Shown: positions 1 through 8,677, counted from the stretch's first letter. The stretch: DNA of 39,262 nucleotides from Pseudobdellovibrionaceae bacterium (GCA_025354795.1 JANXMF010000243.1:1-39262), one strand, 5' to 3'. Translations and numbers: made by a program. The notes: a model not told the origin generated them from the letters alone.

Positions 1-1
1 C

Positions 2-922
2 ATGATTTTCTTTGTGAATCTGCCGATCGGGATTATTGGATTATATTATGTTCATCGTTACCTGCCCGACTATCACGGTGAAAAATGGGTGCCGGTGGAC
101 TTTGTCGGGCTGGTGTTGTTTGGTAGCGGTGTAGCTTTGCTCTCCTACATTTTGGAAGTCTTCGGCGAGCACACTCTCACCACGCGCGAGATGTTAAGTC
201 TCACGGCGATCGCGATGTTGCTTCTGTACGCCTATGTTCGCCATGCGAACGCGATCGCTTTCCCCGTACTGCGCTTAGGTATTTTGCGCATTCGCACCTT
301 ACGCGCTTCCGTCGAAGGCAATTTCATTACCCGCTTGGGGGCAGGCGGCATGCCGTTCTTATTGCCGCTGCTCTATCAAGTCGGACTTGGCTATTCGCCG
401 ATGCAATGTGGTTTTTTGATAATGCCGCAACCCCTGGCCGCAATTTGCTTTCGCTACTGGACGCCGCAGATTCTCAAACACTTTGGTTATCGTCGCTTGC
501 TACTCAACAACACCGTGCTGATCGGCCTATCCATAGCGCTGATTGCGACCATAGGACCGGGCACCAGCACTAGCCTGATCGTGATCCAGGCGTGCTGCTT
601 TGGCTTTTTATCCTCGCTGCAATACACCAGCATGAACACGCTGGCCTACGCGGATGTGGACAGCAATCAGACCAGCATGGCGAGCACGATCTTGAGCACC
701 GCTCAACAGATGTCGCTTAGTTTTGGAGTGGCGACATCATCGTTGGTTACCGGTTTTTTTATTCGCGATCGTTTCAACGCCAGCCCTGAAGATTTGCTCA
801 GCGGCTTGCACAAGGCGTTTGTAGTTTTAGGCTTGCTCACGGTGTTTTCGGCCTTTGGCTTCGCGCAACTCAAAGACAATGACGGCGACAATGTGAGCCT
901 GCACCAGAGTTCGTCCACATGA
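2..922 (+). CDS. MFS exporter, DHA2 (14-TM) type, C-terminal part
   Basis: This is the 3' part of a major facilitator superfamily drug/proton antiporter of the DHA2 (EmrB/QacA-like) type, acting in the inner membrane. The first visible residues carry the family's FFVNLPIGIIG signature that follows the middle of the protein. About nine hydrophobic segments follow (around residues 1-18, 33-52, 65-81, 104-125, 134-150, 168-188, 191-210, 238-258, 269-291), so roughly the first third of a 14-helix protein lies outside the window. The true start is therefore not visible. The stop overlaps the next gene's start as ATGA, which suggests co-translation with the methyltransferase, although the functions are unrelated. 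The exported substrate cannot be told from the sequence. Confidence 0.88.
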   Translation: MIFFVNLPIGIIGLYYVHRYLPDYHGEKWVPVDFVGLVLFGSGVALLSYILEVFGEHTLTTREMLSLTAIAMLLLYAYVRHANAIAFPVLRLGILRIRTLRASVEGNFITRLGAGGMPFLLPLLYQVGLGYSPMQCGFLIMPQPLAAICFRYWTPQILKHFGYRRLLLNNTVLIGLSIALIATIGPGTSTSLIVIQACCFGFLSSLQYTSMNTLAYADVDSNQTSMASTILSTAQQMSLSFGVATSSLVTGFFIRDRFNASPEDLLSGLHKAFVVLGLLTVFSAFGFAQLKDNDGDNVSLHQSSST

Positions 923-2034
923 TTCAGGAATTTTTCTTAGTTACACTCCCAGGGCTTGAGGATTTGGTGTTGGCAGAGCTCAAGGCCTGGTTTCCGCGGT
1001 TGGAAGGCAAAGTCGAAGTCGGAGGCGTGACCGTGCAAGCCCCTCTAACGGAGGGTCTAGCGATGAATCTTGCGCTGAAGTTGCCAACCCGAGTCTTGCT
1101 GCGAGTGGCGACTTTTACCTGCCGCGACTTTCCCAAACTCTACAACAAAGTGGCAAGCTTTAACTGGGGCGGAATTCTTGATCCGGGCTCGACACTCACA
1201 GTGCACGCATCGGCGCACCGTTCGCGCTTGAAAATAAAAAAGAGAATCGAGGAAACCTGCGCGGACGGCTGGCTCACCCACCAAAAACAAATCCGCGCAA
1301 AGCCTTCCGGCCAAGCCGCCTCGCTTTATGTCCGCCTCTACGACAACCTTTGCACCCTCAGTCTCGACACCTCGGGCGAGCGTCTACACAAACGCGGCGC
1401 GCGCGCGCTCATCGGCGAAGCTCCGTTGCGTGAAACTCTGGCCGCGGCGATGATACAGCTAGTGGCGCAAACTTACGCTGCATCCCCTTCAGCGGTTGAA
1501 TTGCTCGATCCCATGATGGGCAGTGGTACGATTCTGCTTGAAGCCGCGGTTCGCGATCGGCTTGTCGACCAGCGCGGCTTCGCATTTGAGTCATTCGTGG
1601 CTCAACCGGTGCTGCCGGCGGCGCCTTCCTCAAGCGCGCGCTTCACCCGTCTTGTTGGTTTCGAGGTCGATGCCAAAACCTGCGCGGCCGCGCGCGCAAA
1701 TTTGCAAAACATAGGGCTCGAGATTGAAACCCATAACCAGGATTTCTTTGCCATCCCGCCGTTGCCGGCCCGCGCAGAATGCCAGCGTTGGGTGATCAAC
1801 AATCCTCCCTATGGCGAGCGCTTAAAAGTGAGAGGCTCCCTGCCTGAATATTACGCCCATCTCTTTGCCCAGTGTGAAAAGGTCGCACACCCGGATCGCG
1901 CCTGTTTTCTGTTGCCCGCGACCGCGGGACGACTGATACTTCCCGCCGCGTGGAAAGTGCTTGAAAAACGCCGACTCTCCAATGGCGGCATTGCCGTTCT
2001 TGCCTATGTTTTTGGCCGAGTGGACCCATCATGA
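919..2034 (+). CDS. rlmL: RlmL-like 23S rRNA guanine N2-methyltransferase (THUMP + UPF0020)
   Basis: S-adenosylmethionine-dependent RNA methyltransferase of the THUMP/UPF0020 class. By family knowledge it probably makes N2-methylguanosine in 23S rRNA (E. coli position 2445). The N-terminal half (about residues 1-155) matches the ferredoxin-like and THUMP RNA-binding region. The catalytic domain has motif I LLDPMMGSGT near residues 195-204 and motif IV NNPPYGERL near 294-302, typical of amino-group methylation. At 371 aa it equals the N-terminal half of E. coli RlmL (about 700 aa) without the fused RlmK domain, as in many non-enteric bacteria. It overlaps the upstream MFS gene by 4 nt and the downstream small membrane protein by 4 nt, so it sits in a tight run. 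A TrmN-type tRNA methyltransferase is the main alternative. Confidence 0.85.
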   Translation: MIQEFFLVTLPGLEDLVLAELKAWFPRLEGKVEVGGVTVQAPLTEGLAMNLALKLPTRVLLRVATFTCRDFPKLYNKVASFNWGGILDPGSTLTVHASAHRSRLKIKKRIEETCADGWLTHQKQIRAKPSGQAASLYVRLYDNLCTLSLDTSGERLHKRGARALIGEAPLRETLAAAMIQLVAQTYAASPSAVELLDPMMGSGTILLEAAVRDRLVDQRGFAFESFVAQPVLPAAPSSSARFTRLVGFEVDAKTCAAARANLQNIGLEIETHNQDFFAIPPLPARAECQRWVINNPPYGERLKVRGSLPEYYAHLFAQCEKVAHPDRACFLLPATAGRLILPAAWKVLEKRRLSNGGIAVLAYVFGRVDPS

Positions 2035-2456
2035 ACGATGTGATGGCCAATGCCCGCGAAGATTTGGCCGGAAATATTAGCGGCCAGTTTTCACCCACCG
2101 ACTGGGACAAAATCTTGGCGCGCGCGTGGGAACAGTTGCAAAACTCCGACAAAGACGCCCCTCAAGCTTGGATCGAGGTCATTCGCGATTTTCATCGCCA
2201 CAAATATTGGGGCTTCGTCCCCAACTATCAAAAACCCAAGGTCGCCCGTAAAGACGAAAATCTGGGCAAACGCTTTATCTGGTACAGCTTCCGCTCCTTC
2301 CTCCTGACTAAACTTGCGGTGTTGTATTTTGGCGCCCGCTATTCGGCAGACTACGATCCCGTGTACGGCTGGCTTTTTTTGGGAACCATTGTTTTTATGC
2401 TGACCAACTACGGGATTTTCTTATGGCGCTATGGAAATAGCCGGGACGAGGGTTAG
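2031..2456 (+). CDS. Small two-helix membrane protein, function unknown
   Basis: A 141-aa protein that I do not recognise. The N-terminal 80 residues are polar and rich in W, D and K, with no signal peptide. Two hydrophobic segments follow near residues 84-99 and 111-131, so both termini probably face the cytoplasm. The start overlaps the methyltransferase stop as ATGA, which supports a real, co-translated gene. The stop at 2456 is followed by a small inverted repeat (GTGCC/GGCAC, 2456-2469). No motif indicates a role, so the link to the RNA methyltransferase is only positional. Confidence 0.65.
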   Translation: MNDVMANAREDLAGNISGQFSPTDWDKILARAWEQLQNSDKDAPQAWIEVIRDFHRHKYWGFVPNYQKPKVARKDENLGKRFIWYSFRSFLLTKLAVLYFGARYSADYDPVYGWLFLGTIVFMLTNYGIFLWRYGNSRDEG

Positions 2457-2531
2457 TGCCCTAAGGCACCTTGTGCAAATGAAAAGTGTACATCTGCTCG
2501 GGTGAATCATAACTGACCGCAAGTCGAGGCG

Positions 2532-2993
2532 CTACGCCGGCTTCACGGGTGGCTTTGCCCCTCCGCCCTTTTTAGCGGCTTTCTGCTCAGGCGATAATCC
2601 CCACGGAGACTCTTTAGGCCCACTGCGAGGTCCGCCTTTGCCGCCGCCGCGACCGCCGGGCCCACCTTTGACGTCATTCTTGGTGGCTACCTTAGTTTTG
2701 GCTTCGATGCGGAACTCAGGCACGAAATGCATTTCTTCAACCTTTACGGCTTTAGCGGGCGCGGTCTCGCCGTCATTCAAACTCACCACCAAAATACGGC
2801 TCAGTCCTTCTTGGTTGGCAGCAGCGACTTCGAGGGCGTTGACGAAAAACTTAAGTTTGTCGCCCTCCAGCTTAAATTGAGTGCCGAGAGTGCTCTGAAT
2901 CTCTTCGGTAGTTTTGCCTTCACCCGTCAGCGTCGTTTTGGTCTTAAGCGCTTGATTCAAATTGTAGCTGTTAAATTCAGTCACTGATTTCAT
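2532..2993 (-). CDS. Small protein with Gly/Lys/Pro-rich basic tail
   Basis: A 153-aa soluble protein without a signal peptide; I do not recognise the family. Residues 1-105 look like a compact alpha/beta domain with many Lys, Glu and Val. From about residue 107 to the end it becomes a low-complexity basic tail (GGPGGRGGGKGGPRSG, then more Lys, Gly and Pro). Such tails resemble RGG-type nucleic-acid-binding extensions, but that is an inference. The ATG has an upstream GAGAGG about nine bases away. The gene is divergent from the phospholipase C-like gene, and the two share the 130-nt region between them. Confidence 0.65.
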   Translation of the reverse strand: MKSVTEFNSYNLNQALKTKTTLTGEGKTTEEIQSTLGTQFKLEGDKLKFFVNALEVAAANQEGLSRILVVSLNDGETAPAKAVKVEEMHFVPEFRIEAKTKVATKNDVKGGPGGRGGGKGGPRSGPKESPWGLSPEQKAAKKGGGAKPPVKPA

Positions 2994-3023
2994 GGCTTAG
3001 GTCCTCTCAATAAATTTAGCGCC

Positions 3024-3029
3024 TATAAT
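3024..3029 (+). promoter_or_regulatory. -10 box for the phospholipase C-like gene
   Basis: A perfect TATAAT in the divergent region. No good -35 is seen 17 bases upstream. The ATG at 3028 lies inside this box, so it cannot be the start if the promoter is real. This favours the GTG at 3124. Confidence 0.4.
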
Positions 3030-3123
3030 GGGGATAAAAACGCGTCAGGTCAACGATGCAAATAGATTCTTGGCAAAAAATTCCTTAGGCTTTTCTCCTC
3101 AACATCTTCAATTGGAGCCCTTT

Positions 3124-4356
3124 GTGCAACTCTTGCTTTTCCTCGCTTTGTTTATTTCAGCCTCTAGTTTCGCGCTCAACTGCACCCTACCCCCCGGGAC
3201 AATGCCGCGGCCTCTCGTGCCTGTAGGGCAAGCCGACGCTGGTCCTATCGAACATATTCTCGTCATCATGCAAGAAAATCATTCCTTCGATAATTATTTT
3301 GGCCAATTGAGTCGCCCGCAGTTTTATGGCTCCAACGTGGACGGCCAAAGCCCGAGCCACGGTAACCCAGACGACAAAGGTGGTGTGGTCACCATCTTTC
3401 ACTCGCCGACGCTTTGTCCATCGGATCCTCGCCACTCATGGGACGCTCTTCATGGCGATTGGAACGGCGGCAAAAATGATGGTTTCGTCAAAACCAGCGG
3501 CCCAGGCACTATGGCGTACTATGATGAACGCGATCTGCCGTTTTACTACGATCTCGCCAACACCTTCGCCATTGGCGACCGCTATTTTGCTTCGACCATG
3601 ACTCAGACTTTTCCCAACCGTTTTTATTTAATGGCCGCGACCTCCTTTGGCCACATCAACAATATTCTTCCCATCAACAAAACCCAGTTTTCCCAACCCA
3701 CAATTTTTGACGCCATGACCGCGGCGGGCGTGAGCTGGAAGTATTACAATGACGATACCGGCTACACCGCGCTCTTTCAGCCTATGTATAAGGCCAACAA
3801 AAATAAGATGGCAAAAATCAAAGATCTAACGGCGGATCTCGCGGCGGGAACGTTGCCCCAAGTGAGTTTTATTGACTCCGGTTTTGAAGGCGCCGATGAG
3901 CATCCCGATGGCAATATCCAGTTGGGACAGGCGTTCGTGGCCGCGCGTATTCAGGAACTTATATCGAGCTCGGCTTGGGCGCACTCGGTGTTGTTTTTGA
4001 CCTACGATGAAAACGGCGGATTCTTCGATCATGTGCCGCCGCCGCTCGCGTGCTTGCCCGACAGCATCGAGCCCGATCTGAGTGCTGGCATAACTCCCGG
4101 CCACTTTGACCAACTCGGTTTTCGCGTCCCCTTTGTGGCGGTGTCGCCCTATGTAAAGCGGCACTTTGTTTCCCATGAGGTTTACGACCATACCTCGGTG
4201 CTAAAATTCATTGAGAAAAAATTCAATTTACCGGCTTTAAGCGCGCGCGACGCCAATGCCAATGGCTTTGACGATCTCTTTGACTATGCTCATCCGGATG
4301 CGAGCCCGCCACTGGATTTTTCAAAAGCGAAAGTAGACACTTCCTGTACACCATAG
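3124..4356 (+). CDS. Secreted phospholipase C / acid phosphatase-family phosphoesterase
   Basis: Member of the PF04185 phosphoesterase family (PlcC/AcpA-like), which hydrolyses phospholipids or phosphomonoesters outside the cytoplasm. The GTG at 3124 is chosen because GGAG lies at 3114-3117 with a six-base spacer and gives a clean signal peptide (MQLLLFLALFISASSFA); the longer frame from 3028 overlaps a -10 box. Family hallmarks are visible: IMQENHSFDNYFG around E51-N52-H53, a D/E-rich metal-site motif TYDENGGFFDHV around D295-N297, and EHPDGN in between. The mature form is about 390 aa, near the short end of the family. Whether it is a true phospholipase C or a phosphatase cannot be decided from sequence alone. 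Confidence 0.85.
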   Translation: MQLLLFLALFISASSFALNCTLPPGTMPRPLVPVGQADAGPIEHILVIMQENHSFDNYFGQLSRPQFYGSNVDGQSPSHGNPDDKGGVVTIFHSPTLCPSDPRHSWDALHGDWNGGKNDGFVKTSGPGTMAYYDERDLPFYYDLANTFAIGDRYFASTMTQTFPNRFYLMAATSFGHINNILPINKTQFSQPTIFDAMTAAGVSWKYYNDDTGYTALFQPMYKANKNKMAKIKDLTADLAAGTLPQVSFIDSGFEGADEHPDGNIQLGQAFVAARIQELISSSAWAHSVLFLTYDENGGFFDHVPPPLACLPDSIEPDLSAGITPGHFDQLGFRVPFVAVSPYVKRHFVSHEVYDHTSVLKFIEKKFNLPALSARDANANGFDDLFDYAHPDASPPLDFSKAKVDTSCTP

Positions 4357-4375
4357 GATTCACTGGTTCTTTTAG

Positions 4376-4405
4376 GCATCAACAATTTAAGGGGCCAGTT
4401 GATGC
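4376..4405. promoter_or_regulatory. 8-bp inverted repeat upstream of pckG
   Basis: GCATCAAC at 4376-4383 is matched exactly by GTTGATGC at 4398-4405, with a 14-nt AT-then-G-rich loop. It begins 20 nt after the phospholipase stop and 76 nt before the pckG start. It could be an operator or an RNA hairpin; no U-tract follows, so it is not a classical terminator. Confidence 0.4.
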
Positions 4406-4415
4406 AATGCATTTC

Positions 4416-4435
4416 CGCGAGATCTTGCCCTCGCG
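4416..4435. promoter_or_regulatory. 6-bp inverted repeat upstream of pckG
   Basis: CGCGAG at 4416-4421 and CTCGCG at 4430-4435 with an eight-base loop, followed closely by TATAAC (4442-4447), a possible -10 box for pckG. The repeat would sit in the spacer/-35 zone of that promoter, a plausible operator position. Confidence 0.35.
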
Positions 4436-4481
4436 ACAAATTATAACGATGGACCACCATGTGTGATAAAAGGGGAACCGC

Positions 4482-6314
4482 GTGAAAATGTCTTTATCTT
4501 GGCCCACCGCCAACTTGGACGTTCGGCAATGGATTCAGTCGGTTGTTGAGCTGTGTGAGCCCGCCGATGTGCACTTTTGTAATGGCCGTGAGGATGAGGA
4601 TCAAATGCTGATTGAAAGGATGATCAGTAAGGGCACCCTGCGCCGCCTGAATCCCACGCTTCGCCCCAACAGTTTTCTGGCTTGCTCCGATCCGGCCGAT
4701 GTGGCACGGGTGGAAGACCGCACTTATGTTTGCACCACGTCCGCACTTGAGGCCGGTCCAAATAACAACTGGCTTGCGCCCGTGGAAATGCGCGACAAAT
4801 TGAACCCAATGTTCAAGGGCTGTATGCAGGGTCGCACCATGTATGTGATTCCTTATTGCATGGGTCCGCTTGAATCACCGTTTGCAATCATCGGCGTAGA
4901 AATATCAGATTCACCCTATGTAGTGGTCAATATGAACCGTATGACCCGCGCTGGCCAACCGGTTTGGGATAAGCTCGGCGGCGGCGGGGAATTCGTGCGC
5001 TGCGTGCATTCAGTGGGTGCGCCTCTGCAAGCGGGTGCCGAGGACGTGAAATGGCCGTGCAATCCTGAAAAATACATTGTGCATTTTCCCGAGACCCGCG
5101 AGATCTGGTCCTTCGGCAGCGGCTACGGCGGCAATGCTTTGCTTGGCAAGAAATGTCTGGCGCTGCGATTGGCCTCACATATGGGCAAACAGCAAGGGTG
5201 GCTGGCGGAACACATGTTGATTCTCGGCGTGGAATCGCCGGCGGGCCAGAAAATTTATGTGAGCGCGGCCTTTCCAAGCGCCTGTGGCAAAACTAATTTC
5301 GCAATGATGATGCCGCCGAAGAGTTTTGAGGGCTGGAAGATCACCACGGTCGGCGATGACATCGCCTGGATCCGCCAGGGCGAAGACGGCCGTTTGTATG
5401 CGGTCAATCCGGAGTCAGGCTTTTTTGGCGTGGCACCCGGCACTTCGCTCCGCACCAACCCGACGGCCATCGGCATGATTTCCAAGAACACGATTTTTAC
5501 CAATGTGGCCTACACTCCCGACGGCGATGTTTGGTGGGAAGGCTTAACCGCCACTCCGCCGGCAGAACTCACCGACTGGCAGGGTCAAGCCTGGACACCA
5601 GGTTGCGGGCGCCCAGCCGCTCATCCCAATTCGCGTTTCACTGTTAAAGTCACGCAGTGCCCGTCGCTCGATGAGAATTGGCAAGCGCCGCGCGGAGTAC
5701 CGATCGCCGCCATGATTTTTGGCGGACGCCGCTCGCAATTGGTGCCGCTGGTGACGGAACTCGAAGATTGGACCGCGGGTGTTTATTTCGGCGCCACTCT
5801 GGCGTCCGAAACCACCGCCGCCGCGACGGGCGCGACCGGCGTAGTGCGCCGGGATCCGATGGCGATGCTGCCGTTTTGCGGTTACAACATGGGCGACTAC
5901 TTTGGCCATTGGTTGGGTTTTGCCGCCGCAGCCGGCGCCAACTTGCCGCCCATCTTTGGCGTCAACTGGTTCCGCCGTAATGAACAAAATCAGTTTATAT
6001 GGCCGGGCTATAGCGAAAACATGCGCGTGCTCAAATGGATTTTCGAACGCTGCACTGGTCACGCTCAAGGCGAAACCCACGCGTTGGGCGTCAGTCCGCG
6101 CTATGTCGACATGGATTGGAGCGGGCTTGAAGACTACGCCCCCGCTCACTTCTCCGATTTGCACCGCATCGACGTGCACGCTTGGGCGCGTGAGCTCGCC
6201 GATCAACGTGAATTCTTGAACCGTTTCGGCACCCGCATTCCGGTGCAATTTATGGATTATCACGAGCGGCTCACCCAACGCCTAAGCCCGCGGGAACGAA
6301 CCCATGAGCTATGA
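4482..6314 (+). CDS. pckG: Phosphoenolpyruvate carboxykinase (GTP)
   Basis: Cytosolic enzyme converting oxaloacetate and GTP to phosphoenolpyruvate, GDP and CO2, the entry step of gluconeogenesis. At 610 aa it has the full length of the GTP-dependent class. The P-loop (kinase-1a) is [13 protein letters not shown] with the class-specific reactive cysteine, near residues 264-276. The kinase-2 motif GDDIAW follows, and the upstream [12 protein letters not shown] block and the [13 protein letters not shown] block near the C-terminus are also typical. The GTG start has AGGGGAA just upstream; an in-frame ATG at 4488 is an alternative that changes only two residues. It overlaps the next gene by 11 nt. 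Its presence fits growth on amino acids or fatty acids, together with the ETF-QO gene in this window. Confidence 0.97.
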   Translation: MKMSLSWPTANLDVRQWIQSVVELCEPADVHFCNGREDEDQMLIERMISKGTLRRLNPTLRPNSFLACSDPADVARVEDRTYVCTTSALEAGPNNNWLAPVEMRDKLNPMFKGCMQGRTMYVIPYCMGPLESPFAIIGVEISDSPYVVVNMNRMTRAGQPVWDKLGGGGEFVRCVHSVGAPLQAGAEDVKWPCNPEKYIVHFPETREIWSFGSGYGGNALLGKKCLALRLASHMGKQQGWLAEHMLILGVESPAGQKIYVSAAFPSACGKTNFAMMMPPKSFEGWKITTVGDDIAWIRQGEDGRLYAVNPESGFFGVAPGTSLRTNPTAIGMISKNTIFTNVAYTPDGDVWWEGLTATPPAELTDWQGQAWTPGCGRPAAHPNSRFTVKVTQCPSLDENWQAPRGVPIAAMIFGGRRSQLVPLVTELEDWTAGVYFGATLASETTAAATGATGVVRRDPMAMLPFCGYNMGDYFGHWLGFAAAAGANLPPIFGVNWFRRNEQNQFIWPGYSENMRVLKWIFERCTGHAQGETHALGVSPRYVDMDWSGLEDYAPAHFSDLHRIDVHAWARELADQREFLNRFGTRIPVQFMDYHERLTQRLSPRERTHEL

Positions 6315-6786
6315 AACTCTACGCATGACGGCGATGGTCAACGCCTATTCGCTGTTCAAAATCCCCCTGCTCGCTTTTATCACGCCGCAGATTCTAGAAG
6401 CCGGCGAAGAGCGCGCGGTGGTGCGGGTGCGCCTTGATCTGCGCACGCGCAATCACCTCGGGGTCATGTACTTTGGCGCCCTAGCCATGGGAGCCGAGCT
6501 CTCCATCGCCACCAAAGCGCTGCAAGCGATTCGCGCGAGCGGCAAGCGCATCGATTTTATTTTTAAAGATTTTCAAGCCGAATTTCACAAGCGTGCCGAT
6601 GGCCACGTGAATTTTGTGTGCGCGCAAGGACTAAACATATGTAGTTTAGTCAGTCAAGCCGCCGCCGACAGCGAACGCCACCACCAAACCTTCACCGGCC
6701 ATGCCTTTGTGCTGAAATCTTCCGCTACCGAGCCGGTGATGACGTATAAACTTACGCTATCGGTGAAGCAGCGGACACGCTCTTAG
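6304..6786 (+). CDS. DUF4442 hotdog-fold thioesterase-like protein
   Basis: A 160-aa protein of the DUF4442/YiiD C-terminal type, which has a hotdog fold like PaaI acyl-CoA thioesterases. The diagnostic stretch [19 protein letters not shown] lies near residues 50-68. By family analogy it may hydrolyse or bind acyl-CoA, but substrate and activity are unproven for this family. The start overlaps the end of pckG by 11 nt, indicating co-translation. Its last 35 nt overlap the end of the NMO gene on the other strand, an unusual tail-to-tail overlap that constrains both C-termini. Confidence 0.8.
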   Translation: MSYETLRMTAMVNAYSLFKIPLLAFITPQILEAGEERAVVRVRLDLRTRNHLGVMYFGALAMGAELSIATKALQAIRASGKRIDFIFKDFQAEFHKRADGHVNFVCAQGLNICSLVSQAAADSERHHQTFTGHAFVLKSSATEPVMTYKLTLSVKQRTRS

Positions 6787-7798
6787 CAAGAGTGGTGCAA
6801 GCGGTCTGATACTCGCGCACCATTTTCTCCACGATCTCGCGCGCGCTTAATATTTCATCGATTAGCCCGACCGACTGCCCCGCACTCCACACCGTTTTCC
6901 AAGTGGGAGTGTTGGCGGCGCCCTCGAGGGCTTTCATGCCCAGCAAGTGAATGAACGGGACTACATATTTCTTGCTGTGCGAGTTTTCTTTGAGCGCTTT
7001 AACTAGCCACGGCAAATCTAGCCCCATCTTGCGCACATAGGGCGTGTTGATCACCGCCGCCGGTGTACCCGAGATGCGAGAGGTGAGGACGATGTCTTCC
7101 GCCGTGGCCTCCACCACCGCGTTTTTGTAGGCGGGATCCACCGTCGCCTCTTTGCTGGCAATAAATCGCGTACCCACCGAAACCGCGTCCGCCCCCAGCG
7201 CGATACAGGCAGCCATGCTCGCTCCGTGTGAAATCCCGCCCGCGGCAATAACCAAAATATCCAGTTCCCGCTTCAACCACGGAATCAACACCAACGGCGA
7301 AATCGGTCCAGCGTGGCCACCTGCCCCTTGGCTCACCGCGATCACTCCGTCGGCCCCGAGGTCTTGCACCTTCAGTGCATGGTCAAGATTGGTCACGTCA
7401 CACACCACCTTGGCGCCGCTGCGATGGGCCTCTTGAATCACAGTTTTCGGATTGCCTAGCGAAGTGATCAGTAGATCGACGCCGCTTTCGAGCGCCCATT
7501 TGAGGTCCTCATTTTGGCGGGTGTTGCTCTTGTTAACGATGATGTTCACGCCAATCGGTCGCGAAGTCCGGCGACGAATGGCTGCCAGGGCTTCCCTATA
7601 CTTTTCAATTGGACGATAATTGAGCGCAGGGAACGTGCCCATGGCTCCGGCTTCGGACGCCTCCACCACCAAATCTTCATTGCTAACCAAAAACATCGGT
7701 GCCGCGATCAAAGGCAAGCGGGTTTTGAACATTTGGCAAAACGCAGTGTCGATGGAAATCATGGATTCGAAGGTACTCAGGAGTGAGCACGATGTCAT
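6752..7798 (-). CDS. Nitronate monooxygenase / NPD-family FMN oxidoreductase
   Basis: FMN-dependent TIM-barrel enzyme of the 2-nitropropane dioxygenase family, which includes nitronate monooxygenases and FabK-type enoyl-ACP reductases. Visible signatures are the N-terminal LPLIAAPM, the SQGAGGHAGP loop carrying the His usual for nitronate monooxygenases, and the FMN phosphate site AAGGISHG followed by GADAVSVGTRF. The His loop favours monooxygenase over FabK. The start at 7798 lies three bases after the lipoprotein stop, suggesting coupling; an inner ATG at 7762 would remove 12 residues and also gives a good N-terminus. Its 3' end overlaps the DUF4442 gene by 35 nt on the other strand. Confidence 0.87.
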   Translation of the reverse strand: MTSCSLLSTFESMISIDTAFCQMFKTRLPLIAAPMFLVSNEDLVVEASEAGAMGTFPALNYRPIEKYREALAAIRRRTSRPIGVNIIVNKSNTRQNEDLKWALESGVDLLITSLGNPKTVIQEAHRSGAKVVCDVTNLDHALKVQDLGADGVIAVSQGAGGHAGPISPLVLIPWLKRELDILVIAAGGISHGASMAACIALGADAVSVGTRFIASKEATVDPAYKNAVVEATAEDIVLTSRISGTPAAVINTPYVRKMGLDLPWLVKALKENSHSKKYVVPFIHLLGMKALEGAANTPTWKTVWSAGQSVGLIDEILSAREIVEKMVREYQTACTTLAKSVSAASPIA

Positions 7799-7801
7799 TC
7801 T

Positions 7802-8101
7802 CTAGTGACTTTTTTCCTGAGTCTTATTGATGATCAACTGCGCGCCCGAACCGCTGGCCAAACTTTTCGAGCTCACAGGTTGTAAACTGATCCAGCCATG
7901 CACGCCCGTCGTCGGAGTCTGACCTTGCTCCACTACCATCGCATTGGCCCCGACATTGAGCCGCATATAAGGCGAGCCCTTCGAGGCCACTTTGATTGCG
8001 CCCGGCTCAAGGTTGAGCGAGCCCTTGTTGCTACAGGCGGTTAGCGCCATTGAGGCGGCCGCGAGTAGGATAAGCATCAGGCTTTGGTTCCTTGTGTGCA
8101 T
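7802..8101 (-). CDS. Small lipoprotein, function unknown
   Basis: A 99-aa predicted lipoprotein. The signal peptide MHTRNQSLMLILLAAASMALTAC ends in a lipobox LTAC, so the mature protein of about 77 residues would be lipid-anchored at Cys23. The mature part is polar, rich in Ser and Gly, with no motif I recognise. An inner ATG at 8077 would give a shorter signal peptide. Three bases separate it from the downstream NMO gene, so the two are likely co-transcribed, though no functional link is evident. Confidence 0.7.
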   Translation of the reverse strand: MHTRNQSLMLILLAAASMALTACSNKGSLNLEPGAIKVASKGSPYMRLNVGANAMVVEQGQTPTTGVHGWISLQPVSSKSLASGSGAQLIINKTQEKSH

Positions 8102-8221
8102 GAAAACTTATCGGAATCGTGGGGATTTTTTTAAGTCCTTTGGTCTAGGGTGAGACAAGAGTAGATGCGAATCTCATTATGTGGCGCCATGTATTAAGAT
8201 GGAACAGGAGGCGGGTGCACT

Positions 8222-8677
8222 CTAATACCCGGGTTGAGACGGTGGGGGAGCCTTGTTGCTATCCCCCGGTCCCGTCGGGACCGGGGTGTTCTCAGGCAAC
8301 TTCGTCTGTCCTGGGCACATTCGCACATCCTTTAAACGGGCATTGAAAAATGTATTGGCTTTATCTAAATGCCACGGCGGATAACGAAATAAAACCGCTT
8401 CTACACAATAGCCTTTTTTCACCACCTGCCACTGGCGGTCCTCGGAGCTCGCGGTATAGAGATGGCCGTCGTCGCCATGAATGAGAATCGAGTAGGAATA
8501 CATTTGCTCGGCGCTGGCACGCGAACTTAGGATCGCCGTCGGGTCGGTGACTCGTTCCACGTCCACAATTTCACCGCTGACGGTCTTAGAAAAGACCCAC
8601 GAATAATTGTTGATGACCAGGACCAAAATCCCCGTTAGGACAATTACAACCAAGATTATTTTTATAAAACGGCCCAT
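8222..8677 (-). CDS. Single-pass membrane protein, DUF3592-like by appearance
   Basis: A 151-aa protein starting MGRFIKIILVVIVLTGILVLV, i.e. an N-terminal transmembrane anchor, then a soluble domain of about 90 residues and a Pro/Gly-rich end. The frame extends further upstream to a TTG at 8710, but the ATG at 8677 gives the better N-terminus with AGGT just before it. The segment with GEIVDVERV and YSYSILIHGDDGHLYTAS resembles small beta domains that follow a TM anchor (as in DUF3592), but I cannot assign it firmly. A perfect GC-rich hairpin lies inside its 3' coding end (8264-8286). Confidence 0.6.
   Translation of the reverse strand: MGRFIKIILVVIVLTGILVLVINNYSWVFSKTVSGEIVDVERVTDPTAILSSRASAEQMYSYSILIHGDDGHLYTASSEDRQWQVVKKGYCVEAVLFRYPPWHLDKANTFFNARLKDVRMCPGQTKLPENTPVPTGPGDSNKAPPPSQPGY
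8264..8286. repeat. Perfect 10-bp inverted repeat inside the 3' end of a gene
   Basis: CCCCGGTCCC (8264-8273), loop GTC, GGGACCGGGG (8277-8286). It lies within codons for the Pro/Gly-rich tail of the membrane protein at 8222-8677. A second possible stem (GGGGGA 8244-8249 with TCCCCC 8262-8267) shares its bases, so the two are mutually exclusive in RNA. Confidence 0.55.

Noticed and set aside
3028-3123. Start of the phospholipase gene at ATG 3028.
   Set aside because: The ATG lies in a perfect TATAAT box and would put 32 non-hydrophobic residues before the signal peptide. GTG 3124 has GGAG in the right place.
5544-6278. A 244-codon minus-strand open frame opposite pckG.
   Set aside because: It is a shadow of the pckG coding frame; the + strand protein has all PEPCK motifs and the antisense translation has none.
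6752-7798. FabK (enoyl-ACP reductase) as the identity of the NPD-family gene.
   Set aside because: The AGGH loop carries the His typical of nitronate monooxygenases, and there are no fatty-acid synthesis genes nearby. It remains a secondary possibility.
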